A stretch of DNA of 64,000 nt from Planctomycetaceae bacterium (GTDB lineage: Bacteria; Planctomycetota; Planctomycetia; Planctomycetales; Planctomycetaceae): contig CANJQC010000012.1 in the NCBI GenBank assembly GCA_947476295.1, positions 1-64,000 on the forward strand, written 5' to 3'. This document shows, piece by piece, positions 54,187 to 63,545 of this stretch. Position 1 is the first letter of the stretch. Each line of letters opens with the position of its first letter. The notes beneath the pieces are model-generated. The model was not told where the DNA came from, did not search any database, and saw nothing but the letters and a program-made list of their open reading frames with translations. The translations under genes were made by a program, and so were the position numbers.

Positions 54187-55464
54187 ATGACTGATTCACT
54201 TTCGTATTCCCAACACCTCGCTCAAAACGCCCGCGCCGCAGCGTCTGAACTTGCTCCAGTTGCCGCAGGTCGCAAAAACGCTTGGCTGCAACGTATCGCT
54301 CATGCGCTGCGCGAAGACTCGGCCACAATCGTCGCAGCTAACGCAAAGGACCTCGCGGCTGGCGTGCAGGCCGGTCTGAGCAGCGCGATGCTCGATCGAC
54401 TGCAGCTAACGCCCGATCGGATTGAATCGCTCGCCAAAGCCGTCGAACATATTGTCGCACTGCCCGATCCTGTGGGCGAAGTCATCGAAGGGCAACGACG
54501 TCCGAACGGATTGTTCGTGACTCGCGTGCGAGTTCCCCTCGGCGTTGTCTTCTTCATCTATGAATCGCGGCCCAACGTCACGATCGATGCCGCAGCACTG
54601 TGCGTCAAGAGCGGTAACGCCGTCATTCTGCGCGGCGGCAGTGAAGCGATTCACAGCAACAAAGCATTGCAGGCGGTGCTCAAAAAAACACTCGGTGCCG
54701 AAGGACTGCCCCAGCATGCTGTGCAGCTCGTGGAATCAACAGATCGCGATATCGTCGGTCACCTGTTGTCGATGGGCAATCTGATTGATGTCACGATTCC
54801 GCGCGGTGGTAAGTCGCTGATTGAACGGGTCGCACGCGAAGCCACGATGCCCGTAATCAAGCACTTCGAGGGCATCTGTCACGTCTATGTGGATGCGACT
54901 GCCGACGAACAGATGGCCATTGATATTACGATCAATAGTAAATGTCATCGACCGGGCGTCTGCAACGCTGCCGAAACATTACTGATCCACCGCGATGCCG
55001 CACCAGTGATATGGCCCCGACTTGCAAAGGAATTACAAAGCAGGGGTGTTGAACTGCGATGTTGTCCGACGAGTCTTGTTTTAATGGGGTCTGACCCCAT
55101 TAAATCAACCTGCAAAGCCGCAACGGAAGAGGACTATGCCACCGAACATCTGGATCTGATTCTGTCGGTGCGAATCGTGGACTCGATTGAGCAGGCGATT
55201 GAACACATTCGCAATTTTGGATCGGCTCACACAGATGCGATCGTCACCAATTGCGTTGCGTCCTCGATGAAGTTCGAAGCGGAAGTGGATTCTGCCGCCG
55301 TCGTGATCAACGCCAGCACGCGGTTCAATGACGGCGGCGAACTGGGGATGGGTGCCGAAATTGGCATCAGTACCGACCGCTTCCACGCCCGCGGCCCCTG
55401 CGGCCTCCGCGAACTCACCAGCTACAAATTCATCGTACGCGGTGAAGGTCAAATCCGAACGTGA
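54187..55464 (+). CDS. proA: glutamate-5-semialdehyde dehydrogenase with inserted palindrome
   Basis: 425 residues from the ATG at 54187; the longer frame from 53974 overlaps gdhA and is rejected. ProA reduces glutamyl phosphate to the semialdehyde in proline synthesis with NADPH. Motifs: VPLGVVFFIYESRPNVTIDA, VILRGGSEAIHSNKALQAVL, IPRGGKSLIERV, and the catalytic cysteine in RPGVCNAAETLL (~residue 258). TEHLDLILSVRIVDS and NASTRFNDGGELGMGAEIGI follow. Between ELRCCPTS and ATEEDYATEHLD an insertion reads LVLMGSDPIKSTC, encoded partly by a perfect palindrome (55080-55104). The frame is kept and the insertion is in a surface loop near the end of the catalytic domain in the family, so activity may persist. 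Confidence 0.92.
   Translation: MTDSLSYSQHLAQNARAAASELAPVAAGRKNAWLQRIAHALREDSATIVAANAKDLAAGVQAGLSSAMLDRLQLTPDRIESLAKAVEHIVALPDPVGEVIEGQRRPNGLFVTRVRVPLGVVFFIYESRPNVTIDAAALCVKSGNAVILRGGSEAIHSNKALQAVLKKTLGAEGLPQHAVQLVESTDRDIVGHLLSMGNLIDVTIPRGGKSLIERVAREATMPVIKHFEGICHVYVDATADEQMAIDITINSKCHRPGVCNAAETLLIHRDAAPVIWPRLAKELQSRGVELRCCPTSLVLMGSDPIKSTCKAATEEDYATEHLDLILSVRIVDSIEQAIEHIRNFGSAHTDAIVTNCVASSMKFEAEVDSAAVVINASTRFNDGGELGMGAEIGISTDRFHARGPCGLRELTSYKFIVRGEGQIRT
55080..55104. repeat. perfect 12-bp palindrome TTTAATGGGGTC / GACCCCATTAAA within proA
   Basis: TTTAATGGGGTC (55080-55091), one spacer base, then GACCCCATTAAA (55093-55104). The sequence resembles the AATGGGGTCAGACCCCATT palindrome that I know from REP-like elements associated with IS200-type (RAYT) transposases in many bacteria. 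Here it sits inside a coding region in frame. Confidence 0.88.
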
Positions 55465-55769
55465 GTATCCTTTCGAGTACCCAAGCAATAATATGCTCCC
55501 CTGATTCCCATACAACACACTACACTGGCAGGTATTGAAGATTTCCTCGCGAAACACGCCTCGTTCAGCCGATACACCCCCGATTGATCCCCGGTAAATT
55601 CGGCTCACTTTTCTCAGCAGGAAAATTGTTCCTGAACCACTGGTATGCTGCTTTACAAGCCGGAGTCCAAGTCGTTATACTACCCGGCTCTTTACATGGA
55701 AAATCTATACAAACGTCCAGTTTCTTAGCCGACACGACTTCGTTTGGCTGACGTTGCGGAGATTGAAAA
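55465..55769. other. intergenic region upstream of rpmI
   Basis: 305 bases without a gene. The second half carries a promoter candidate (55652-55681) and the leader of the ribosomal-protein operon. No clear L20 leader fold, Rho-independent terminator or T-box was recognised. Confidence 0.5.
55652..55681 (+). promoter_or_regulatory. sigma-70-like promoter for rpmI-rplT-pheS
   Basis: TTTACA (55652-55657), an 18-base spacer and TATACT (55676-55681). Transcription would start near 55688, leaving an ~80-base leader before rpmI. One-box matches are common by chance, so this is only a candidate. Confidence 0.4.
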
Positions 55770-55970
55770 ATGCCAAAACAAAAGACCCATAAGGGAATGA
55801 AGCGCCGGTTCAAGGTTACAGCGTCAGGTAAGGTGACGCATCGTAACGCGAATCGCGGTCACTTCCTCAGCCACAAGGGTGGCAAGCGAACGCGTCAAAT
55901 GCGAAATGACAACATCATCTGCAATGCAGAAGCGAAACTGATCGCGGCCGCGATGGCCCCGGGATTGTGA
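55770..55970 (+). CDS. rpmI: 50S ribosomal protein L35
   Basis: 66 residues, the normal length. It begins MPKQKTHKGMKRRFKVTASG and contains NRGHFLSHKGGKRTRQMR, both typical of bL35, a very basic protein of the large subunit. The gene is followed by rplT after 97 bases and then pheS, the standard order. infC, which usually precedes rpmI, is not here; proA stands upstream instead. Confidence 0.96.
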   Translation: MPKQKTHKGMKRRFKVTASGKVTHRNANRGHFLSHKGGKRTRQMRNDNIICNAEAKLIAAAMAPGL

Positions 55971-56067
55971 AGCGACGTTGATCGTCGCCAACTGATTGCC
56001 ATGTGAGCGGTCAGTCGGAAAAGTATTTAGGTTTAGTTCTGATAGTTTGGTCTGAAGGTCCGGTCAA

Positions 56068-56436
56068 ATGCGTGTTCGCCTCGGGAAAGCCCGTCACCGT
56101 TCAAAAAAGCGTCTGTTCAAGGAGGCACGCGGCAATGTGGGAGGTCGCAGCAAGTTGCTGCGTACCGTCAAGGAGACTCTCGTCCGAGCTCGCGCGTTTG
56201 CGACTCGCGACCGTCGCACTCGCAAGCGTGAATTCCGTGCTCTATGGATCACGCGCATCTCCGCGGCTGTTCGTGAACAGGGAATGTCATATTCCGTATT
56301 TATCAATGGCCTGTTGTTGGCCAACGTAGGACTGAATCGCAAACAGTTGAGTGAACTGGCGATCTCCAATCCTGAAGTTTTCAGTGAGATCGTCGAAATC
56401 TCCAGGAAGGCTCGCAGCGCAGCATCTGCTGCCTGA
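56068..56436 (+). CDS. rplT: 50S ribosomal protein L20
   Basis: 122 residues. [20 protein letters not shown] replaces the usual N-terminal basic extension; then RERFRALWI-like [40 protein letters not shown] and [20 protein letters not shown] fit bL20, which binds 23S rRNA and is needed for early assembly. In some bacteria L20 represses its own operon through the mRNA; no such site was recognised here. pheS follows after 98 bases. Confidence 0.96.
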   Translation: MRVRLGKARHRSKKRLFKEARGNVGGRSKLLRTVKETLVRARAFATRDRRTRKREFRALWITRISAAVREQGMSYSVFINGLLLANVGLNRKQLSELAISNPEVFSEIVEISRKARSAASAA

Positions 56437-56534
56437 TCAAACAAAAGACAATTGAATTCTTGAATCGGGCGGGTTTGCTTTCTGGCAGGCTTCGCCCGTT
56501 TTCATTGATCCACTTATGCCGCGTGGAGTAGACC

Positions 56535-57539
56535 ATGGATATCCTGAACGCATTCAACGACTTTGAAACTGCTGCATTGCATGCAGTTGCCGCTACAACC
56601 GATCCAGACACACTGGAAAAGGTCCGCGTCGAATTCATGGGTCAGAAGAACGGTCGAGTTCGCGATCTGCAGAAGCTCGTCGGAACTGCGACGCCCGAAC
56701 AGAAGCCTGCTGTCGGCAAACGCTTCAACGAAGTCCGCACCCGTGTTTCAGCGGCACTGGATGAGCGGGCTGAACAACTGAAGGCGCAGACTACAAAAGC
56801 TGGGTCAGATTTCGACGTGACTCTGCCGGGGGAACGACCTCGGATCGGGTACCTGCATCCAATCACGCAAGTGATGACAGAATTTCGTGAATTGATGGGA
56901 CGATTTGGATTCACCGTCGTCGATGGTCCTGAGATCGAAGACGAACGTCACAATTTTGAAGCTTTGAATATCCCGGAAGATCATCCGGCCCGCGACCCGC
57001 TGGACAATTTCTACGTGGCCTGTGCATCTGTTGCTTCCGGCGGACCAGTGCTGCTGCGAAGCCAGACTTCAACCGTGCAGATCCGGACGATGGAGAATAC
57101 AAAGCCGCCTGTGCGGATCGTGTCACTTGGTCGCGTTTACCGCCCGGACACCATCGATGCAACTCATTCGTGCATGTTTCACCAGATGGAAGGTCTGATG
57201 GTTGATCGCCATGTCACCATGGCGCAACTCAAGACGGTCCTCAGTCTGTTCGCCCGCAGCTTCCTTGGGCCTGACGTTGAAATCCGATTCCGTCCGTCGT
57301 TCTTCCCTTTCACGGAGCCATCGGTCGAAGTCGATATGAAATGGGGTGATAGCTGGATGGAAATCGGCGGAGCTGGAATGGTTGATCCCAACGTGTTCGC
57401 AGCGGTTGGCTACGATCCCGAACAATACACCGGCTTTGCCTTTGGTCTCGGCATCGAACGTTTCTGCATGAAACATTATGGCGTAGATGACATCCGCCGC
57501 TTCTACGAGAACGATATGCGGTTCCTGGCGCAGTTCTGA
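56535..57539 (+). CDS. pheS: phenylalanyl-tRNA synthetase alpha subunit
   Basis: 334 residues. The N-terminal coiled-coil region (~1-90: [20 protein letters not shown]) binds tRNA. The class II core follows: motif 1 near [19 protein letters not shown], then [36 protein letters not shown], motif 2 [20 protein letters not shown] and the [10 protein letters not shown] region, and motif 3 [19 protein letters not shown]. All main motifs are intact. The beta subunit gene pheT, often next, is absent; the downstream region holds remnants, so pheT must lie elsewhere. Confidence 0.96.
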   Translation: MDILNAFNDFETAALHAVAATTDPDTLEKVRVEFMGQKNGRVRDLQKLVGTATPEQKPAVGKRFNEVRTRVSAALDERAEQLKAQTTKAGSDFDVTLPGERPRIGYLHPITQVMTEFRELMGRFGFTVVDGPEIEDERHNFEALNIPEDHPARDPLDNFYVACASVASGGPVLLRSQTSTVQIRTMENTKPPVRIVSLGRVYRPDTIDATHSCMFHQMEGLMVDRHVTMAQLKTVLSLFARSFLGPDVEIRFRPSFFPFTEPSVEVDMKWGDSWMEIGGAGMVDPNVFAAVGYDPEQYTGFAFGLGIERFCMKHYGVDDIRRFYENDMRFLAQF

Positions 57540-57929
57540 ACCAGGTTCCGATTGGAAACCGAAGTTTGGGTGCGTAGGGTGTTACAAACGGCTGAAAAGC
57601 CGTGCAGGCACACCATCTTGCAATGTGACTCATGGTGTGCCTGCGCGCTCGCTGCTGGCTGGTCACGCGCTGTCAAACTCGCGAAGCTACTTTGAATAAT
57701 ATCCGGAAAATTGTGCCGTGAGCATAGACCGTCGCAGGGCGACTGCCAGCGTCGCAGCCGTGCAAGTCGCTCGTGGCCCGGTACTCGATGTTTCTGAGAA
57801 AGCCGCCGATGCTCGACAATCCTTTAATTTCGCAACCCAAGCTCCCAAGCATTAGGCTGCTGGCCATGAGCGGCACGACGCTAGCGCAATGGCAAGGGAT
57901 TTTCTTCAAAAGTAGCAGGCACACTCCGA
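57540..57929. other. intergenic region after pheS with hairpin
   Basis: 390 bases without a supported gene. It starts with the hairpin at 57604-57644 and later frames show no convincing family match. Faint traces of the acyltransferase-like remnant may begin near 57870. Confidence 0.45.
57604..57644 (+). terminator. 13-bp hairpin downstream of pheS
   Basis: GCAGGCACACCAT (57604-57616) is perfectly complementary to ATGGTGTGCCTGC (57632-57644), with a 15-base loop. It lies ~65 bases after the pheS stop. There is no clear T-run afterwards, so it may be a dispersed repeat rather than a true terminator. Confidence 0.5.
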
Positions 57930-58274
57930 GTGCCATCCGCCAATTCTCCAGTATCCAGTTGCTACTGTTTAGCGACAATTGCTTTTCCCGCACTTCCAAT
58001 TGTCGCCGAACAGCAGTTGATAGTTGCTGTGGTAATTCTCATGAATTACGGGCTGTCATTTGACGTATTTCCAATGTCGAGTCCAGTGAATACATCCCGG
58101 GAGAACCTTCCGCAGGCGATCGATCCATATTCCGTCGAATACAATGTTGCCGCCCAAATCGATAAGGCGTGGTTGCCAGGTCGAAAGTATCAAGGCAACT
58201 GGGATGCTCAAGGGCTCTTGACCACACTTCCAGCGTTCGTAATCACATTGTTGGGAGCCACCCTCATTCACTGA
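57930..58274 (+). pseudogene. membrane acyltransferase remnant (DUF5009/HGSNAT-like)
   Basis: The frame from ~58010 reads QQLIVAVVILMNYGLSFDVF, then an AQIDKAWLPGRKYQGNWDAQ stretch and GLLTTLPAFVITLLGATLI before a stop. The phrase WDAQGLLTTLPA corresponds to the WDPEGLLSTLPA block of planctomycete DUF5009/heparan-glucosaminide-acetyltransferase-like membrane proteins. The family has ~370-480 residues and ten or so helices, but only about 90 residues fit here. Both ends are missing, so it is a remnant. Confidence 0.45.
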
Positions 58275-58367
58275 TTGCAATTTGGGCTGCAGTGATCCTG
58301 TGGTTTTTCGCTCGTTTCCTGGTGCGTGCAAACTGTCAGGTGATACGGTCAAAGATATCTTGGATCA

Positions 58368-58721
58368 GTGTCTATTCTCTTGTTGGCCGCGTTTCTTCCG
58401 CGACTCTCTGGAATGTTCATGAGCCAGACGAAAGCTCACGAGATTCTGTTGCAGGTTTGGGAAGAGGGAAAGAAGAAGCTATCTGACAAGGTGGATGCCG
58501 ACGACTTGTCCGCGTTTCAGTCACGATCCAGCGAACAACTCAAAAGGCTGGTGCCCATTCTTCAGAAGAAGGCGGACATCAACGACCAAGTTTCGATGTC
58601 GCTGCTCTGGATTGCAAGAGATTATTTGCCATCAGTCTTAACAGGTTCGGGGCAGATCTCAGACGAAATGGAAAAGAAAATCGATGCCCATTTTTCCGAC
58701 ATTGCAAGGTTATCAGGCTAG
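58368..58721 (+). CDS. hypothetical helical protein, possibly cut by a nonsense codon
   Basis: 117 residues from a GTG at 58368, or about 100 from the ATGs at 58413/58419. The chain is helical and charged: HEILLQVWEEGKKKLSDKVD, then FQSRSSEQLKRLVPILQKK. After the TAG at 58719-58721 the same frame stays open for 39 more codons and encodes DWWMPLVIGLDVILLLGGVW, a good membrane helix, up to a TGA at 58839-58841. The likely original product was a ~157-residue tail-anchored protein, with TAG perhaps from CAG. No family was recognised. It may be a recent pseudogene. Confidence 0.4.
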   Translation: MSILLLAAFLPRLSGMFMSQTKAHEILLQVWEEGKKKLSDKVDADDLSAFQSRSSEQLKRLVPILQKKADINDQVSMSLLWIARDYLPSVLTGSGQISDEMEKKIDAHFSDIARLSG

Positions 58722-58863
58722 CATGCGACGTCGAGTCAGTCGTCTGACTGGTGGATGCCACTCGTGATCGGTCTTGATGTGATACTACTGTTGGGCGGCG
58801 TCTGGTATTTTGTCGCTACGCATCGTCATACAGTCGGCTGAAACCCGACCAATTGTGAGACGA

Positions 58864-59817
58864 TTACTTCTCTGCCACCGGCTTCTGCGGACGTGGAACC
58901 GGAGTGGTGGCGGGTGCTGTCGCAGCCTCGGCTGTCTTAACTCTCGGTGTCACCGCGACGGCTCGTTCACGGAGAGCCTCGGCGGAAACGAGATGCACCA
59001 GTTCCTGGCCGAGGCGGTCCATTTCCATGACGATCGAATCGATGCGACCTGCCAGATATAAATAGGCTGCCATGGCCGGGATTGCGATCAGAAGCCCGAC
59101 GGCCGTCGTGAGCAGTGCCAGCGCAATGCCGTTGGCGAGGGTTTGAGTCTGGCCCATGGCTCCGGCGGTTGCGATGTCGTTGAACGACTGAATCATGCCC
59201 ACAACGGTTCCAAGCAGTCCGATGAGCGGACTGAGAGTTGAAACGCCGTTCAAAACTCGCAGGCCTTTTTTCAATTGCGACACCTGCCGTTCACCGCCGT
59301 CGAGCACGGCCTGTTCGACCTCCACGCTCGGTCGGCCCCATTTTCGGACTCCGTGCATGAAGACCTCAGCCATTGGACTTTGGTTTTGATGGCAGATCGC
59401 GATTGCTTCATTCTTATCCATGCGGCCCGCGCGCAAATGCATCAGAAAACGTTCGACAAATGCCCTGGGGATCACCCGCCGCCGCCGCAGGATGACAAGC
59501 CGTTCAACGACCGACCAGACACCGATCACGGATGCAATGATAAAGGCCAATGTGAACGGTCGTCCCATCGCATCTGCGATTCCCAGCGGGTCCATCGGAA
59601 TACCAGAGCGAGTTGCCGGTGCGGCATCTCCTGCACCATTTGCCGATGTCGCTGCGGCTGGTGCTGCAGAACTCGTCGGTGCAATACCCGAGTTATCCTG
59701 CGCCATCGACTGACAGGTGAGGAGCAGAGCGACAGTCGTGATGGCCATGACGTATATACGAGTCGTCAAAATAGACCGTTCTCTGGATTTCAAAGTGTTC
59801 GCAGATTGATGATTCAC
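58864..59817 (-). CDS. MotA/TolQ/ExbB proton-channel protein (second locus)
   Basis: 317 residues from a GTG at 59817. A signal peptide ([18 protein letters not shown]) and a Ser/Ala-rich linker precede TM1 ([20 protein letters not shown]). The conserved C-terminal pair is [20 protein letters not shown] and [20 protein letters not shown]. The C-terminus is an Ala/Pro/Thr tail. It lies 66 bases after the large TPR gene on the same strand, repeating the TPR-ExbB pairing of the first locus. No exbD follows; the genes beyond are remnants on the other strand, so it must share an ExbD encoded elsewhere or have lost its partner. Confidence 0.92.
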   Translation of the reverse strand: MNHQSANTLKSRERSILTTRIYVMAITTVALLLTCQSMAQDNSGIAPTSSAAPAAATSANGAGDAAPATRSGIPMDPLGIADAMGRPFTLAFIIASVIGVWSVVERLVILRRRRVIPRAFVERFLMHLRAGRMDKNEAIAICHQNQSPMAEVFMHGVRKWGRPSVEVEQAVLDGGERQVSQLKKGLRVLNGVSTLSPLIGLLGTVVGMIQSFNDIATAGAMGQTQTLANGIALALLTTAVGLLIAIPAMAAYLYLAGRIDSIVMEMDRLGQELVHLVSAEALRERAVAVTPRVKTAEAATAPATTPVPRPQKPVAEK

Positions 59818-59883
59818 GTTGTTTGTTTATTTGAAGTAGTGTTCGGTTAGAGAAGTTGTTGATGTTTCGGATTGCCACTCTCG

Positions 59884-62800
59884 TTACAGCCCGGCTGTTT
59901 CAAGTTTCTTCAGTTCTTCTTTCGCCCTGTTGACCAGTTCTGACGTTGGAAACTCTTTGATCAGTTCCTCAAAGTCTCGAATGGCAAGCTCCGTTTTCTC
60001 CAGCGTGGCTTGGCAGGATGCTCCCTGGAACAACGCCTGAGCCCGGAGTTCATCATGACCCGAGTAGTTCAGATAGACCTTGAAATATTCCTTTGCTGCA
60101 GTTTCATGATTTGATTCTAGCAAGTACGTTTCTGCCAGCAGAAACTGACAGCGTGCTGAGGTTTCCGTGCCTTCTGCGTGCGGATCTCCGGTCACGAGCT
60201 GAAAATATTGCCGCGCCTTAGCGAAGTCCGGCGGGGCCTGTTGTTTCCACCTTCTGCCCTGAATGTCGTTGAGTTGAAACGCAAACAGAGATTCCGAACT
60301 GCGCTGTTTTAAGTCCGCCTGAAGCGTATCAATCTGTTGATAATCCAGTTTTGCCAACGCTGCTTCAGCCAACACGATCCAGATGCGATCGACCCAGTCT
60401 TCTTTTTGCACTTTTCCACTGATGATGTCTTCGCGAAGGACGTTCAGAACTTGTATGGCTTCATCCGGTTTTCCCTGCTGCAAGAGGGCATCGCCTGCGA
60501 ACTGTCGAACCTGTGGCGCGAGCGGGCTGGCAGAAAAATCGGCAAGAAAAGTCTTTGTGGCAACGATCGTTGGCTGCCACTCTTTCGCCATCGCCTGAAT
60601 TTCGATGACGTGAAAAAGGGCTCGTTCCTTCTCCGTCTCACCATACCGTGCGTCGGCAACAATCGCTTCCATTTCTTTCAGCGACAATTCGAGTTGACCG
60701 GCATCCAGCAGACTTTCCGCCAGTGACAGTCGCGCCTGTCCAGCAAACGGGCTGTCGGGAAACTGTTCCAGCAACTGTCGATGGATGGCGTCGGACCTTT
60801 CATAATCCTGAGCCGAAAAGTGCAACCACGCCCATTCGTCCAGCAGTGAATCTAGGTCCTTGGCATCTGGAAACAACGTCGTTAGTTTCTTCCACGCATT
60901 GTCAGCGTCGCCGATGCGTTTCAGCTTCGCCAAAGAGCGCGCCGCCTGTTTTCCAGCATCGTAGGCATACTGCATGGGCGGCATGGTTTCGCTTCCTGCA
61001 GGAACCGAAGCCACATCTTTCGTCAGTTGGTCAAACACAATTCCATACGCAGCAGCAGTGCGTTCTGCGTCACCCTGTTCTTCGACACAGCGTGCCTGCA
61101 TGAAAATGGCCACCGCGGCTTCCTTTGCACCGGGAAACTCCAGCGCCAGCGCCGCAAACGATTTTTCGGCCTCCGGATACTTTTGCGCCTTGAACTGACT
61201 CCAGGCAATCCCGGAAAGGCCCGCTTCGCGCGACTTCGAGTTTTCCGGGCCTGAAGCCGCCAGCCTGAATAGCGCCTCAGCATTCTCCGGTGACTTCAGT
61301 TCCAGAGCGGTTTCAGCAGCCTGCAACACTGCTGTCCAGGTTTGTGGCTGATCGGCGTTCGTTGCAGAAAGGGATGTCAGGCTTTCGATCGCCTCCGGGA
61401 ATCGATTGAGGTGGCTCAATGCGACCGCTCGCGTGCCGATGATGTCGGCTTTTTTGGTTGCATCTTTCGCAAGCGGCAAGAATTCATCTGCGAACTTCAG
61501 TACGTTCTCATATTGTTTCAGTTCCAGACTGCTGATCGCTGCCAATGCGAGGGCGCCTCGCATTTCAGAAAGCGAATCCGACTTCAGCGCTTCAGTCATC
61601 AGCGACACTTGCTGCACGACCTGATCATGTTTGTCGCCGTCAAATAAGGCTCGCACAAGGTAATAACGACCAACGGCCCCAACGCGATCAGTTGGATCTG
61701 TTATCGTTTCGGTCGCCCGCAGCAAAGTGATGGTCGCTTTTTCAAGATCACCGCGAGTCAGAAAAAGGCGACCCAGCAGGATCTGTTCGCGCGGCTTCTG
61801 TGCAGCATCCGGAAACTCCTTGCTGAGACGACTGAAGAGGTGTTCGGCACGATCCGCGTTATTCAATTCCAGATGCAGTTCTGAAGCATTAAACAGGCAT
61901 TCTGCCGTGCGCACGGACTGCGGCCAGCGATCGGCGATGTCTTCGAACATTTGAGCTGCCATTTGGAGTTCCGTCTCTGTGCGTTCCATCTGCGCCTGCT
62001 GAAACAGAATGTCCGCAGCGAACGGCGAATCTCCGGCGGCTTTGAGAGCATCTGCAAACTCCTGACGCGATTCTTCCACGCGGCCAAGATCCCGAAGCGA
62101 CATCGCCGTCATCAGAATCGCCTGCGCCGCTGAAGGTGAATCCTTCGGAACAGCACGAAATCGCTGCAGTGCCGTTTCGAACTCGTTCGTTCGATACCAC
62201 GCCATGCCTGCACCAAGGTTCGCAGACGCGACCTGCGGACACGATGGAAATGTCTTGAGCAGATCGTCGTAAGTTGCAGCGGCCTCCTTGTACTGTTCCG
62301 CCGCGAACTGAATTGCTCCGATCCGAATGATGGCTCGCGGTGCAACCGCCGGATTTTTCCCCGCCACGATTGTGTGATACTGCTGCAGGGCTTCAGGAAC
62401 CTGCTGCAGGGCTTCCAGAGCGATTCCCAGACTCAACCTTGCATCGACCGCGACGGATGGATTGGTAGCTTCTGATTCCACCAGGGGTCTCAGAATCTCT
62501 TCGCCATTCACCCACTGTTCGGAGGCAACATACGAATCGCCAAGGAACAGCTTTGCCCAATCATTGCGGCTGTGAACCGGATGTTTTTCCAGATACACAG
62601 ACAGATGCTCAATGGCTGCCGGATAGTCCCGCAGATAGTAGCTGCATTCACCAATGCGATATCGTGCTTCTGCTGCATTCCTGTCGTCCGGTTCCGCTTG
62701 CAGGAACAACGCGAACTGTTCGCGGGCAGGTGCGTATTTCTCCAGAGAATCGAGTGACAACGCGAAGTACAATCGAGCCAAGTTGGTGCGGGGATGTTCG

Positions 62801-62976
62801 GGGAAATCCTTGAGGAACTGAGTGAAAGTGTCGATCGCCAGCTCGTACCGCTGGCTGCGATACAGACCAACGCCTAGGTTGAAGTCATCACTGGCTTTGT
62901 CGGCAGTCGCGGACGCTGGAGACAGCACACAGGCCAGCAGAAAAGCACCGACGAATTTCGCAACTCGGCTTATCAC
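59884..62976 (-). CDS. large exported TPR protein paired with ExbB
   Basis: About 1030 residues from a GTG at 62976 (coding for VISRVAKFVGAFLLACVLSP), which gives a clean signal peptide with SPASATADK cleavage. The frame continues upstream to an ATG at 63162 and to 63237, but a dispersed repeat (63055-63109) lies in that stretch. The mature part is a chain of TPR units from residue ~30 on: LGVGLYRSQRYELAIDTFTQ, ARYRIGECSYYLRDYPAAIE, ALAKLDYQQIDTLQADL and, near the end, LAIRDFEELIKEFPTSELV. The pattern resembles YbgF/BamD-like repeats. It probably acts in the periplasm together with the ExbB gene that follows, as a scaffold; no enzyme motif was seen. Confidence 0.85.
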   Translation of the reverse strand: MISRVAKFVGAFLLACVLSPASATADKASDDFNLGVGLYRSQRYELAIDTFTQFLKDFPEHPRTNLARLYFALSLDSLEKYAPAREQFALFLQAEPDDRNAAEARYRIGECSYYLRDYPAAIEHLSVYLEKHPVHSRNDWAKLFLGDSYVASEQWVNGEEILRPLVESEATNPSVAVDARLSLGIALEALQQVPEALQQYHTIVAGKNPAVAPRAIIRIGAIQFAAEQYKEAAATYDDLLKTFPSCPQVASANLGAGMAWYRTNEFETALQRFRAVPKDSPSAAQAILMTAMSLRDLGRVEESRQEFADALKAAGDSPFAADILFQQAQMERTETELQMAAQMFEDIADRWPQSVRTAECLFNASELHLELNNADRAEHLFSRLSKEFPDAAQKPREQILLGRLFLTRGDLEKATITLLRATETITDPTDRVGAVGRYYLVRALFDGDKHDQVVQQVSLMTEALKSDSLSEMRGALALAAISSLELKQYENVLKFADEFLPLAKDATKKADIIGTRAVALSHLNRFPEAIESLTSLSATNADQPQTWTAVLQAAETALELKSPENAEALFRLAASGPENSKSREAGLSGIAWSQFKAQKYPEAEKSFAALALEFPGAKEAAVAIFMQARCVEEQGDAERTAAAYGIVFDQLTKDVASVPAGSETMPPMQYAYDAGKQAARSLAKLKRIGDADNAWKKLTTLFPDAKDLDSLLDEWAWLHFSAQDYERSDAIHRQLLEQFPDSPFAGQARLSLAESLLDAGQLELSLKEMEAIVADARYGETEKERALFHVIEIQAMAKEWQPTIVATKTFLADFSASPLAPQVRQFAGDALLQQGKPDEAIQVLNVLREDIISGKVQKEDWVDRIWIVLAEAALAKLDYQQIDTLQADLKQRSSESLFAFQLNDIQGRRWKQQAPPDFAKARQYFQLVTGDPHAEGTETSARCQFLLAETYLLESNHETAAKEYFKVYLNYSGHDELRAQALFQGASCQATLEKTELAIRDFEELIKEFPTSELVNRAKEELKKLETAGL

Positions 62977-63054
62977 CCGACATTCTGGCTGGTGCGAGAA
63001 CTGTCTAGCCTTCACGCCGGGCACCGACGGCCAGTTGGATCCGTCAACTCCACT

Positions 63055-63109
63055 AACCCGAAGCGCCAGCGAGGTTGCTGGGATCCCGGCCTCGCTCGCG
63101 CGTCGGGTT
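63055..63109. repeat. planctomycete-type interspersed inverted repeat
   Basis: AACCCGAAGCGCCAGCGAGG at 63055-63074 and CCTCGCTCGCGCGTCGGGTT at 63090-63109 are inverted copies (17 of 20 positions) around a 15-base spacer. I remember this AACCCG(A)...GCGAGG unit as a dispersed repeat in planctomycete genomes. It lies at the 5' end of the TPR gene and reads in frame as PTRRASEAGIPATSLALRVS. Confidence 0.75.
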
Positions 63110-63545
63110 GGTATATCTTTGACTGCCGCTCGCCTTAGTGTCGTCAAAAGTTGTTTCCGCATGACTGATGGCTGTAAGAAGTTCTCGAAGCAGATTGTCC
63201 AGAAAATCCGTGGACCAACATCCGGAATCGTCGCCAACGACTGAATTCCTCAGAATCCTTCACGCACACCATGGTACGCACGGCGTTCGCATTTCCGAAG
63301 TCCGCACTTCGTCATTTTGATATTCCAGTAGATCCTTGTCTGCCGGAAAGGATTTCGCCGGATGATCACGACGAGTCGCGCATGTTGTGCCTCGCGGGAA
63401 TATAATGGTGGATTTTTCCGTTGAAATTTGACTCCCGCTCGTCACGCAAGGTATCCTTATCCGTTGTCGATTGCGGCGAAATGCTGGTTTTCGATGATCG
63501 ACATCCCCCCGAATTTTCCCGCCTTCTTTCCTCAGGATCATCGTC
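63110..63545. other. intergenic region between divergent TPR and DUF1501 genes
   Basis: About 430 bases without a supported gene. It contains the weak N-terminal extensions of the TPR frame (63110-63237) and the promoter of the DUF1501 gene. No hairpin was seen. A TCAGGA box lies ~10 bases before the DUF1501 start. Confidence 0.5.
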
